Positions 7,682 to 15,043 of a DNA stretch of 16,707 nt are shown piece after piece. Numbering within the stretch: the first letter of the stretch is position 1; the number at the start of each line of letters is the position of its first letter. This DNA comes from Bacillota bacterium. Its GTDB lineage: Bacteria > Bacillota > DTU030. A model generated the notes under the pieces. It was not told the origin of the DNA, ran no database searches, and worked only from the letters and a program-made list of their open reading frames with translations. The DNA is taken from positions 1 to 16,707 of the forward strand of contig DUVO01000103.1 in NCBI GenBank assembly GCA_012841005.1, written 5' to 3'. Position numbers and translations under genes: made by a program.

Positions 7682-8254
7682 TTGCAACAAACGGTTGGGT
7701 TTCTGGAGGTAACAGGACTGGCAGGTGCCATCCAAGCGGCAGATGCGGCAGTTAAGGCGGCCAATGTGCAGCTGGTTGGTTATGAACTGAGCAGGGGTTA
7801 TGGTCTGGTTACGATAAAAATTACCGGTGATGTTGGTGCTGTAAAGGTGGCAGTAGAAGCAGGTACCGCTGCGGTAGAAACCAGCGGGGGAAAGGTACGG
7901 AGTCAATTAGTAATTCCCCGACCGGCTGAAGCCCTTCAGGAACTTGTCTACTCGCAGGAAACAGTACCTGCCCCTAAATCTGACCCGCTTCCCCCCGCTG
8001 TAGCTGAAACGGAGCCAGATAAACAAACTACGGAGCAGCAGGAGTTGAAGGCAGGGGATACAGCTGAAGAGGAGGAAGAAGCAGAAGAAACTGCCCCCGG
8101 GGAGACTGACATAGAACCCAACCCCGACCGGGATCAGGTAGTCACAGGTCCAGAAAAATTACCGGAAGATGTTTGTAACCTCTGTGGTGATCCCCTCTGC
8201 CCACGGCGCAAAGGAGAACCACGGGTCAACTGCATCAATCATAAGCAACTCTAG
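7682..8254 (+). CDS. pduK: PduK-like BMC hexamer protein with acidic linker and Cys motif
   Basis: Residues 1-90 form a BMC-H domain (VGFLEVTGLAGAIQAADAAV, GDVGAVKVAVEAG, VIPRP). A low-complexity linker rich in E, P and T follows (about 105-165), then a C-terminal cysteine motif CNLC-GDPL-C-PRRKGEPRVN-C, that is C-x2-C-x4-C-x10-C. Shell proteins with this kind of C-terminal extension are known as PduK; the cysteines could bind an Fe-S cluster or zinc. The pore loop reads SRGYG, placing Tyr at position 40. The frame is open much further upstream, but TTG 7682 is taken as the start (190 residues), because GGAGGAGGTG (7663-7672) precedes it and the BMC fold begins there. It lies 43 bases after pduH and stops 15 bases before the preferred start of the next shell gene. 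Confidence 0.9.
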   Translation: MQQTVGFLEVTGLAGAIQAADAAVKAANVQLVGYELSRGYGLVTIKITGDVGAVKVAVEAGTAAVETSGGKVRSQLVIPRPAEALQELVYSQETVPAPKSDPLPPAVAETEPDKQTTEQQELKAGDTAEEEEEAEETAPGETDIEPNPDRDQVVTGPEKLPEDVCNLCGDPLCPRRKGEPRVNCINHKQL

Positions 8255-8269
8255 GAGGTGGATAAAACT

Positions 8270-8548
8270 ATGAAAGGTGAAGCCTTGGGAATGGTAGAAA
8301 CTAAGGGCCTAGTTGGAGCAGTAGAGGCGGCCGACGCAATGGTTAAAGCCGCAAATGTAAAACTGCTGGGTTATGAGAAGATCGGTTCCGGTCTGGTAAC
8401 TGTTCTGGTCCGGGGGGATGTGGGAGCCGTCAAAGCTGCAACCGATGCCGGGGCAGCATCGGCACAGCGGGTAGGGGAATTGATAGCAGTACACGTTATT
8501 CCACGTCCCCACAGTGATACGGAAAAAATCTTACCCCAGTGTGAATAG
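8270..8548 (+). CDS. pduJ: PduJ/PduA-like BMC hexamer shell protein
   Basis: A 92-residue BMC-H protein, close in sequence and equal in length to the one at 1243. It has [20 protein letters not shown], pore loop KIGSG with the usual Ser40, [15 protein letters not shown] and HVIPRPH. It probably makes the main propanediol-permeable facets together with the first paralogue. An in-frame GTG at 8258 would start inside the ribosome site GGAGG (8254-8258), so ATG 8270 is chosen, with an 11-base spacer. Differences between the paralogues cluster in the pore (His/Ser 40), at residue 31 (Phe/Lys) and at the C-terminus. PduJ is the better name by position beside pduK and pduL. Confidence 0.94.
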   Translation: MKGEALGMVETKGLVGAVEAADAMVKAANVKLLGYEKIGSGLVTVLVRGDVGAVKAATDAGAASAQRVGELIAVHVIPRPHSDTEKILPQCE

Positions 8549-8556
8549 GGAAGAAG

Positions 8557-8588
8557 GGGGATGCCGGGCAATTTTGCCCGGTATCCCC
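8557..8588 (+). promoter_or_regulatory. Strong intercistronic hairpin between pduJ and pduL
   Basis: GGGGAT-G-CCGGGCAA (8557-8571) pairs with TTGCCCGG-T-ATCCCC (8574-8588), a 15-pair stem with one G-U pair and a very small loop. The bases after it (ACTCGCTGG) contain no T-tract. It may act as an RNA-stabilising or processing element after the highly expressed shell genes, or as a partial brake on expression of the genes downstream. Confidence 0.6.
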
Positions 8589-8618
8589 ACTCGCTGGTGA
8601 GGAAAGGGGCGGGGTACC

Positions 8619-9284
8619 GTGTATGAATCTTTAGAAAACGCGATCACACAAATCGTAACCCGGATCTTAGCACAGGAAAAGTTACCGGTACGGAGGGTCC
8701 CTGTAGGTATATCCAACCGTCATGTTCATCTAACGCCCGAGGCTCTGGAGACCCTCTTTGGTCAAGATTATAAGTTGCAGGTACGAAGAGAACTGTCGCA
8801 GCCAGGACATTATGCCGCTGAAGAGACTGTAACCATCGTGGGGCCAAAGGGTGTTTTCCAGCGAGTTAGGGTCCTGGGTCCGGTGCGGCGGGCAACCCAG
8901 GTGGAAATTTCCCGTACCGACTGCTACAGTCTGGGTATCAATCCCGTAGTTGAGGAATCGGGGGTTATTAAGCCGACCCCCTGTCTAGCCATAGTTGGAC
9001 CATTAGGAGCCATTACCGTTTGTTCCGGGGTAATGGTGGCCCTGCGGCATATCCACATAAATCCAAGGGATGCTGCTGATTTGGGCCTTTCTGATGGTGA
9101 CTTGATCAAGATCAGGACTGGTGGGAGAAGAAGTATAATCTTAGAGAATGTCAAGGTCCGCGTCAATGATAAATTTATAACCGAGGTGCATCTTGATTTA
9201 GACGAGGCCAATGCGGCCGACTTACGTACCGGGGATCTGGTAGAGATAATTACTACTGAGCCGGGGAAACAGGGTGACGCTTAG
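8619..9284 (+). CDS. pduL: PduL, BMC-associated phosphotransacylase
   Basis: PduL (221 residues) swaps CoA for phosphate, turning propionyl-CoA into propionyl-phosphate and recycling CoA inside the compartment. The family's two repeats are visible. Likely zinc-binding histidines are His35 and His37 (SNRHVHL), His144 and His146 (ALRHIHINP) and His191 (TEVHLDLDEAN). GPVRRATQVEISRTD, the likely CoA-contact loop, is intact. Residues 1-20 (SLENAITQIVTRILAQE) form a targeting-type helix, as in other compartment-bound PduL proteins. GTG 8619 is used: the nearby ATG is out of frame, and a purine-rich GGAAAGGGGCGGGG precedes the GTG. It follows the strong hairpin after the second shell gene. Confidence 0.95.
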   Translation: MYESLENAITQIVTRILAQEKLPVRRVPVGISNRHVHLTPEALETLFGQDYKLQVRRELSQPGHYAAEETVTIVGPKGVFQRVRVLGPVRRATQVEISRTDCYSLGINPVVEESGVIKPTPCLAIVGPLGAITVCSGVMVALRHIHINPRDAADLGLSDGDLIKIRTGGRRSIILENVKVRVNDKFITEVHLDLDEANAADLRTGDLVEIITTEPGKQGDA

Positions 9285-9301
9285 AGGGAGGTGAAGAGGA
9301 T

Positions 9302-10075
9302 TTGACTGTATCAGAACTGCAGGTTACAGAAATTGTGCGGCGGGTAGTGGCCCAACTGGCGGGCAGTGGGTATAAATCTGCCCCCCCAAAATGTTTAGCT
9401 GTCTTTACCGGTGGTGTAATTGGGCTGGAAGATGTTTTGACCGGCCTGCGGGAGCTCAACCAGGCCGGTATTGAGGTTGTATCCCTCCTTTCCCGTAGTG
9501 CGGAGCAGATCATCGGGGTAGATAGGATTGCCGCCGCTCTAGACGGGGCACCCGTTTTTTCCGAGGATAACCCCGGTCCTGCAGGTGCCATGCTGCAGGA
9601 AGTGGAATTGGTTATGGTCCCGGTACTTACCATCAATACAGCTGCGAAGGTGGCTCTGGGCATTGCCGATAATCTTCCCACTACCGTACTGCGCAATGCC
9701 ATTATTATGGGCAAACCGCTGGTGGCGGTAAAAAACGCCTGTGACATTACCGATCCCAAGCGGACAGAATTGGGTCATAACCGGGGCCCGGCAGTCTACA
9801 CCCAATTGGTCCAGGATTATCTGGTTCGTCTCGCTTCCTTCGGATTTCAAATTATAGCTGCCCCGGAATTGGCCTCTACCGTCAAAGGGATTATCCAGCC
9901 TTCTACCACTACCTGCAAACAGGACTTCAGGGGAAAAAAACTAGTTACCCATGAAGATATCCTTAACCTCAAGGAACAGGGAGGAACTGTTATCATCCGT
10001 ACGGGTACCCTGGTCACTCCTCTGGCCCGGGATGTGGCAGATAAAAATGGGCTGGAATTTGTAGTAGCGGATTGA
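9302..10075 (+). CDS. PduM-like protein with flavoprotein-type domain
   Basis: The product has 257 residues and occupies the place of pduM, between pduL and pduN. It has three parts: an N-terminal targeting-type helix (LQVTEIVRRVVAQLAG, residues 6-21); a Rossmann-like middle domain (about 30-190) beginning CLAVFTGGVIGLEDVLTGL, with VMVPVLTINTAAKVALGIAD and RNAIIMGKPLVAVKNACD, resembling the flavoprotein (PF02441-like) fold; and a C-terminal module (about 213-257) LVTHEDILNLKEQGG ... TGTLVTPLARDVADKNGLEF. The last part resembles, from memory, the C-terminus of enteric PduM (MARDAA motif) and the TPxARD motif of EutT/EutQ-type proteins. Enteric PduM is only about 163 residues and is needed for proper compartment assembly. 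The TTG start follows GAGGGAGGTG (9284-9293). Flavin binding is inferred, not shown; no symbol is given for that reason. Confidence 0.7.
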   Translation: MTVSELQVTEIVRRVVAQLAGSGYKSAPPKCLAVFTGGVIGLEDVLTGLRELNQAGIEVVSLLSRSAEQIIGVDRIAAALDGAPVFSEDNPGPAGAMLQEVELVMVPVLTINTAAKVALGIADNLPTTVLRNAIIMGKPLVAVKNACDITDPKRTELGHNRGPAVYTQLVQDYLVRLASFGFQIIAAPELASTVKGIIQPSTTTCKQDFRGKKLVTHEDILNLKEQGGTVIIRTGTLVTPLARDVADKNGLEFVVAD

Positions 10076-10106
10076 ATCGGTTGGCACAGGGGAAGGGAGT
10101 GGCTCT

Positions 10107-10382
10107 ATGGATTTGGGTAAGGTAATTGGAAACGTGGTTGCTACAAAAAAGGATGAACGCCTTAAAGGATATAAATTACTCTTGGTAGAAGGGGTAGACC
10201 CTTTTGCTGTTTCATCCCAAGGCCATGGGCGTGTCTTTGTGGCGGTAGATGCTGTGGGTGCAGGCCGTGGGGAACTGGTCCTGGTAGTTAGGGGTTCAGC
10301 TGCCAGGCTTGCGGTTGGTGAATCGCCACCCATAGATGCCACTATTGTGGGTATCGTGGATGAGACCCATGTCAACCCTTAG
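10107..10382 (+). CDS. pduN: PduN, EutN/CcmL-type pentameric vertex protein
   Basis: A 91-residue BMC-P protein. Pentamers of this family close the twelve vertices of the shell. The pattern is MDLGKVIGNVVATKKDERLKG (copied here in part: GKVIGNVVATKKDE), then KLLLVEGVDP, FVAVDAVGAGRGELVLVVRG and PIDATIVGIVDE, typical of EutN/CcmL. The ATG follows GGGGAAGGGAG. The gene lies 31 bases after the PduM-like gene and 29 before pduO. It is the only vertex protein in the window. Confidence 0.96.
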   Translation: MDLGKVIGNVVATKKDERLKGYKLLLVEGVDPFAVSSQGHGRVFVAVDAVGAGRGELVLVVRGSAARLAVGESPPIDATIVGIVDETHVNP

Positions 10383-10411
10383 TAATGTAAAAAGCTAAGG
10401 AGAGATGTAAT

Positions 10412-11413
10412 GTGAAAATATATACCAAAACAGGCGATGCCGGTGAAACAGGCCTGATCGGCAATGTGCGGGTACCCAAGGACCATCTGCGGATCGATGT
10501 TTATGGAACTTTAGATGAAGCCACATCGAACATGGGGCTGGCCAGGAGTCTGGCGGGAGCGCAACGTACGCGGGAAATACTGCTGGCACTGCAAGAGCAG
10601 TTTATACACCTCTCGGCAGAAGTGGCCGCTGCCAGCCCAGATATTGCCGCCAAATTAAAGCAGCACATTACTGCTTCTGATATTGATTCCATGGAAAAAG
10701 ATATTGATTGGTTGCAGGAACGAAAGTTGGCAGACAAGGGGTGGGTGTTGCCAGGGGCTTGCCCTGCCGCGGCTGCCATTGATGTAGCTCGTTGTGTAGT
10801 CCGGCGGGCGGAGCGGCTTTTAATTAAGCTGGGACGGGAGGAAGCAGTACGACCGGAGCTGTTCCGTTATCTGAACAGGCTCTCGGATCTCCTTTACGCT
10901 CTTGCCCGGTACGAGGAACGGGAATTTATTCTTCAGCAGGTCCGGGAAGGGGTAAAGGCACGGATTACTGTCGGGGACACGGCTCCTGCCGGGCTAAAGT
11001 GCTTAGATCTGGAAGCAGCTCGGGCCATTTGCCATGCTGCGCAGGAGAAGGCGGGCTCCCTGGGCATCGCCATAGTAGCAGCTGTTCTGGACCGGGGGGG
11101 TAATCTCCTACTCTTGGAAAGGCAGGAGGAGGCACTGCCGGTAAGCATCCAGCTGGCCCAGGATAAAGCCTATACTGCATTTGCCGTACGCAAACCCACC
11201 CATGAGCTTAATGCTGCGGTACAACCGGGTGAACCCCTGTACGGCATGCAGCATATCAATTCCATACCTCTGACAGTGGTTGGAGGAGGCTTCCCCCTAA
11301 AAGTAGGGACAGAAATCCTTGGTGCCCTGGGGATAAGTGGGGGTACTGTTGAACAGGATCTGGAAATTGCCAGGCAAGCGCTGGCAGCAGCTCAGAGGAT
11401 ACTTTCCGCTTAA
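10412..11413 (+). CDS. pduO: PduO, cobalamin adenosyltransferase with GlcG/DUF336 domain
   Basis: Two domains are fused in 333 residues. Residues 1-175 are a PduO-type ATP:cob(I)alamin adenosyltransferase: YTKTGDAGETGL is the ATP-binding N-terminus, VYGTLDEATSNMGLARS follows, and VVRRAERLL with RYLNRLSDLLYALAR forms the corrinoid-side helices. Residues about 190-333 are a GlcG/HbpS-like (DUF336) domain, with ICHAAQEKAGSLGIAI, AVLDRGGNLLLLERQE, DKAYTAFA and GGFPLKVGTEILGALGISGG; in other PduO proteins this domain binds heme. The enzyme makes adenosylcobalamin for PduCDE, using cobalamin reduced by PduS. GTG 10412 follows AAGGAGAG (10397-10404). The two-domain form matches Salmonella PduO. Confidence 0.95.
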   Translation: MKIYTKTGDAGETGLIGNVRVPKDHLRIDVYGTLDEATSNMGLARSLAGAQRTREILLALQEQFIHLSAEVAAASPDIAAKLKQHITASDIDSMEKDIDWLQERKLADKGWVLPGACPAAAAIDVARCVVRRAERLLIKLGREEAVRPELFRYLNRLSDLLYALARYEEREFILQQVREGVKARITVGDTAPAGLKCLDLEAARAICHAAQEKAGSLGIAIVAAVLDRGGNLLLLERQEEALPVSIQLAQDKAYTAFAVRKPTHELNAAVQPGEPLYGMQHINSIPLTVVGGGFPLKVGTEILGALGISGGTVEQDLEIARQALAAAQRILSA

Positions 11414-11454
11414 AGACGTGGCTCGGGCAGTTTGCTGGAAGGGAGGATTAAGGG

Positions 11455-12852
11455 ATGGTTAATGGTACAGACGTAGATGTACAAGCTATTGTCCATCGGG
11501 TTTTGGAACAACTCCGAAGTGCGGCACCACAGGTCTGCTGTGGTGATGGGGTTTTTGCTGATGTTGAAGGGGCAGTTAGCGCAGCTGCAATAGCTCAAAA
11601 AAAGTTGCTTAATCTCGGGTTGGAAAAGAGGGCTGAGCTCATCGAGGGGATGCGGGCTGCAGCGGTGGACAATGCCCCCCTCTTTGCCCGGTTGGCCGTT
11701 GAGGAAACCGGGATGGGGCGTTATGAGGACAAGCTTACCAAGAATATAAAAAGTGCGCTGAAAACCCCGGGTCTGGAAGATATCGAACCCACGGTTTTTT
11801 CCGGGGATCACGGCTTGACTCTGGTGGAAAGGCTCCCCTTCGGTGTTGCCGGTTGCATTACCCCCTCTACTAACCCTACGGAGACGATCATCAATAATGG
11901 TATCGGGATGGTCGCTGCCGGTAATACAGTTGTTTTTAGTGTTCACCCTGGTGCTCAGAATGTCAGCCTCAAGGCGGTACAGCTTTTAAACAAGGCCATT
12001 GTTGCGGCCGGAGGCCCCCAAAATGTTTTGACCAGCTTTGCGGAACCAACCATTCAGAAGGTCAATGAGTTGATGAATCACCCCCAGGTAGATCTTCTCG
12101 TTGCCACTGGTGGACCGGGGGTTGTTAAGGCGGTGCTTTCTTCCGGGAAGAAGGCCATCGGGGCGGGACCCGGCAATCCACCGGTAATAGTGGATGAGAC
12201 TGCTGATATCCCCAAGGCTGCCCGGGATATAGTAGCCGGAGCCAGCTTTGACAACAATATACCCTGCAATGGCGAGAAGGAAGTATTTGTAATCGAGTCA
12301 GTTGCCGATAGTCTTATCGCCAATATGGTCGAAAACGGGGCCTATTTATTAAAGGACAAGGCTGCTATAGACAAGCTGGTCAAGCTGGTCACAACCGAAG
12401 AAGGGCATGTTAACAAGGACTATGTGGGTAAGGATGCTACATTGATTCTAGCGGAGATCGGGATCAAGGACTCCGCTGAGACAAGGGTTATTATCTTTGA
12501 AACTTCCGCGGATCACCCCCTTGTAGTAGAAGAATTCCTGATGCCCATTCTCCCCATTGTGCGGGTTAGAGATGTCACTGAAGCGATTGAACTGGCTGTA
12601 TGTGTGGAGGGTGCTAGAAAACATACCGCCGTTATTCATTCTAAGAATGTAGATAATATGACCCGTTTTGCCCAGGCCATCAAAACCACCATCTTTGTCA
12701 AAAATGGTCCCTCCTTTGCCGGGGTCGGGGTAGGTGGTGAGGGTTTTATCACCATGACTATAGCTGGTCCCACCGGGGAAGGATTAACTTCTGCCCGGAG
12801 TTTTACCAGGGCGCAGCGCTGTGTCCTGGTGGGGGGCTTCAATTTGCGCTAA
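11455..12852 (+). CDS. pduP: PduP, CoA-acylating propionaldehyde dehydrogenase
   Basis: A 465-residue NAD-dependent aldehyde dehydrogenase of the PduP/EutE family, which oxidises propionaldehyde to propionyl-CoA inside the compartment. The catalytic cysteine is Cys271 in FDNNIPCNGEKEV. Other motifs are RLPFGVAGCITPSTNPTETI, VATGGPGVVKAVLSSGKKAI, GAGPGNPPVIVDE and FAGVGVGGEGF. Residues 7-22 (VDVQAIVHRVLEQLRS) form the targeting helix known from Salmonella PduP, joined by a short linker to the enzyme domain. ATG 11455 follows GGGAGG at 11441-11446. It stands between pduO and pduS; no alcohol dehydrogenase gene (pduQ) follows. Confidence 0.96.
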   Translation: MVNGTDVDVQAIVHRVLEQLRSAAPQVCCGDGVFADVEGAVSAAAIAQKKLLNLGLEKRAELIEGMRAAAVDNAPLFARLAVEETGMGRYEDKLTKNIKSALKTPGLEDIEPTVFSGDHGLTLVERLPFGVAGCITPSTNPTETIINNGIGMVAAGNTVVFSVHPGAQNVSLKAVQLLNKAIVAAGGPQNVLTSFAEPTIQKVNELMNHPQVDLLVATGGPGVVKAVLSSGKKAIGAGPGNPPVIVDETADIPKAARDIVAGASFDNNIPCNGEKEVFVIESVADSLIANMVENGAYLLKDKAAIDKLVKLVTTEEGHVNKDYVGKDATLILAEIGIKDSAETRVIIFETSADHPLVVEEFLMPILPIVRVRDVTEAIELAVCVEGARKHTAVIHSKNVDNMTRFAQAIKTTIFVKNGPSFAGVGVGGEGFITMTIAGPTGEGLTSARSFTRAQRCVLVGGFNLR

Positions 12853-12890
12853 CCCTGCCCGCAGTATTACCGGCAAAGGAGGCGAACGGA

Positions 12891-14288
12891 GTGATAGGCA
12901 GAAATCGATCAGAGCAGAACCCAAAAGGATCCCAGTTCTTATCTGGAATAAATAATCCCCCGACTCCAGTTGCCATCAGGGAGGCTGTTGCGGCTGCGGG
13001 CGTAGTCGGAGCCGGTGGTGCCGGCTTTCCGACCGCGGTTAAACTGGAAGCACAAGTCGAGTATGTGATTGCCAATGCTGCAGAGTGTGAACCCTTACTC
13101 CAGGGAAATCAGGAACTGATTCTCCATGCTGCGGGGGAGATTATTACCGGTATCAAGGCAGTTATGCTGGCTACCGGTGCCCGAAAGGGAATAATTGCCC
13201 TTAAAGGTAAACACCAGCAACAGGTGGAGCACCTGCGGGTGTTCTTACAGGACCGGGAGGATATTGAATTATTCCTTCTGGATGATTTTTATCCGGCCGG
13301 TGATGAGTATGTCCTGGTCTATGAAGCCTTGGGAAGGATTATACCAGAGGCCGGGCTGCCTTTGGATGTAGGGGCTGTGGTTAACAATGTCGAAACCCTG
13401 TACAATGTTGCCCGGGCCCTACAAGGCATACCGGTGACGGAGCGTCTGGTTACCGTCACCGGATGGGTGGAAAAACCCCTTACAGTCTCCAGCCTCATTG
13501 GCACCCCTTTCCGCCGGCTTGTGGAGCTGGCTCGGCCCCAAGGCAGCGATTTTGCTGTGCTGGAAGGGGGTCCGATGATGGGTGTAGCAGTGGAAGATCT
13601 AGACAAACCTGTGACGAAGACCACAGGCGGCCTCATTGTTTTACCCTCCTCCCATCAATTATTAGAACGGGCCCGGGTTAGGCTGGCCTGGGACTTGAAA
13701 AGGGCCCAGGCCGTATGTTGCAATTGTACCGCTTGTACCGAAACTTGCCCCCGGCATTTAATAGGCCATGATTTGGAACCCCATCGAATCATGAAGGGGT
13801 TGGCCTGGAATATGGACTCCCTAGATCTTTCCCAAGCCCTGCTTTGCTCCGAGTGTGGTTTGTGTGAGAGTTATGCCTGTGTCATGGATTTATCCCCGCG
13901 CCGCATCAATAGGTATTTAAAGAGTCTCTTACAGCAACAGGGCATAAAATTCCAGAGGCGAAATAAGGAGCTGGTTGTAGACCCCTGGTGCTTCGGAAGG
14001 CGGATCCCAACCTCACGCCTGTGCAACCGACTTGGTTTGGCCGCCTATGTTAGAGAAGCACCTTTGAACGCTGCAACTGTAGAGACTGAACGGATTATTC
14101 TCCCCCTGCGGCAGCATATCGGTGCGCCTTCCCAAGCCGTGGTAAAGGTGGGTGAGCGGGTAGAAGCAGGGGCCCTGGTGGCTCAGAAGCCCGCCAAAAG
14201 CTTGGGGGCCAATATTCATACCGGTTTATCGGGGCGGGTGGAAAAAGTGTCAGCAGCAGCCATTGTAATTACCAGGGAGGGGGGGTGA
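12891..14288 (+). CDS. pduS: PduS, cobalamin reductase (RnfC-like iron-sulfur flavoprotein)
   Basis: PduS (465 residues) reduces cob(III)alamin to cob(II)/cob(I)alamin for PduO. The N-terminal half is RnfC/Nqo1-like, with VVGAGGAGFPTAVKL as the FMN/NADH-type glycine-rich loop and VVNNVETLYNVARAL. Two iron-sulfur motifs follow: C276-x2-C279-x2-C282-x3-C286-P and C319-x2-C322-x2-C325-x4-C330. The C-terminal part (about 395-465) resembles the RnfC barrel-sandwich domain (QHIGAPSQAVVKVGERVEAG, HTGLSGRV). GTG 12891 follows AAAGGAGG (12875-12882). The stop overlaps the start of pduT (GTGA), so the electron carrier and the Fe-S shell protein are translated together. Confidence 0.95.
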   Translation: MIGRNRSEQNPKGSQFLSGINNPPTPVAIREAVAAAGVVGAGGAGFPTAVKLEAQVEYVIANAAECEPLLQGNQELILHAAGEIITGIKAVMLATGARKGIIALKGKHQQQVEHLRVFLQDREDIELFLLDDFYPAGDEYVLVYEALGRIIPEAGLPLDVGAVVNNVETLYNVARALQGIPVTERLVTVTGWVEKPLTVSSLIGTPFRRLVELARPQGSDFAVLEGGPMMGVAVEDLDKPVTKTTGGLIVLPSSHQLLERARVRLAWDLKRAQAVCCNCTACTETCPRHLIGHDLEPHRIMKGLAWNMDSLDLSQALLCSECGLCESYACVMDLSPRRINRYLKSLLQQQGIKFQRRNKELVVDPWCFGRRIPTSRLCNRLGLAAYVREAPLNAATVETERIILPLRQHIGAPSQAVVKVGERVEAGALVAQKPAKSLGANIHTGLSGRVEKVSAAAIVITREGG

Positions 14289-14842
14289 TTGCTACGAAGA
14301 CAGCACTGGGATTAGTGGAGTTTTCCAATATAGCCCAAGGAATTGCGGCCACCGATATCATGGTTAAGGCGGCCCCCGTTGAGCTGGTGCAAAGTTTGTC
14401 CTTGTGTCCAGGTAAATTCGTTACTTTAGTAGCAGGCTCTACTAGCGCTGTAAAAACATCTGTGACGGCAGGGACCGGTTGCATGCCCACATGCACCATA
14501 GATTCCCTTATTCTCCCCAATGTCCACCCTGGTGTTATCCCAGCCCTGGCTGGGGCAACCCGATTGGTCCTTGATGGGCAGGCTTTAGGAATAATTGAGA
14601 CTTTTTCTGTTGCAGCTGCCCTCAGGGCAGCAGACACCGCGGCGAAAAAGGGGCAGGTGGTTCTAGGTGATATCCGCCTGGCGCGGGGCATGGGCGGCAA
14701 AGCCCTGGTGCTTATAATTGGTAACGTTTCTGCTGTGCAGGCAGCGGTTCAAGCAGGGGAAGAAAGTGTCAGTGACGGTTTTCTTGTCAGTACAGCATTG
14801 CTTACCGCCCCAGCGCAGGCCCTTTTGGAGAAGGTGTTATGA
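14285..14842 (+). CDS. pduT: PduT, tandem-BMC trimer with Fe-S pore cysteine
   Basis: Two BMC domains in 185 residues (ALGLVEFSNIAQGIAATDIM; ALGIIETFSVAAALRAADTA), forming a pseudohexameric trimer. In Salmonella PduT three copies of a pore cysteine in the CPGK motif hold a 4Fe-4S cluster; here the same residue is Cys41 (SLCPGKF). That cluster is thought to pass electrons across the shell, probably with PduS. Two further cysteines (C66 and C70 in GTGCMPTC) are present, which I do not recall from enteric PduT. GTG 14285 overlaps the pduS stop by three bases. It is the last gene of the long operon, followed by a probable terminator. Confidence 0.94.
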   Translation: MIATKTALGLVEFSNIAQGIAATDIMVKAAPVELVQSLSLCPGKFVTLVAGSTSAVKTSVTAGTGCMPTCTIDSLILPNVHPGVIPALAGATRLVLDGQALGIIETFSVAAALRAADTAAKKGQVVLGDIRLARGMGGKALVLIIGNVSAVQAAVQAGEESVSDGFLVSTALLTAPAQALLEKVL

Positions 14843-14908
14843 CAGTTTGTAGATGGATTCTGTTGGTGGGCTGTCTGGCACTCTTGGAAGTTGGAAATAA
14901 GAAGTTAT

Positions 14909-14945
14909 AAAGACAGCATAAGCACCAGGCTGTTTTTTATTTGAG
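14909..14945 (+). terminator. Probable terminator of the pdu operon
   Basis: AAAGACAGC (14909-14917) can pair with GCTGTTTTT (14929-14937) with one G-U pair, around an 11-base loop, and the run TTTTTTATTT follows. The stem is modest but the T-tract is good, and it lies 67 bases after the pduT stop. This suggests that the kinase gene downstream has its own promoter or depends on readthrough. Confidence 0.55.
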
Positions 14946-14992
14946 CTAAAGGATAGACAGATAATTATTTACGTTTTATTTTGATACCTAAC

Positions 14993-15043
14993 TCCCAGGG
15001 GTGGGTGCCACGGTTGACCAAGGCGAAGACAGATAACCTGGGA
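14993..15043 (+). promoter_or_regulatory. Structured leader upstream of the kinase gene
   Basis: TCCCAGG (14993-14999) is a perfect reverse complement of CCTGGGA (15037-15043) and encloses 37 bases rich in GG/CC pairs (GGTGCCACGG, TTGACCAAGG). It lies 30 bases before the kinase start. It could be a folded 5' leader or a regulator site. It does not match any riboswitch consensus I know. I saw no convincing sigma-A promoter in 14843-15073. Confidence 0.35.

Noticed and set aside
8258..8269. GTG start for the second PduA/J-like gene
   Set aside because: It would begin inside its own GGAGG ribosome site; the ATG at 8270 gives the normal 92-residue length.
15000..15043. Cobalamin riboswitch before the kinase gene
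   Set aside because: GGTGCCAC looks suggestive, but the B12 box and the other conserved blocks are not present and the segment is too short.
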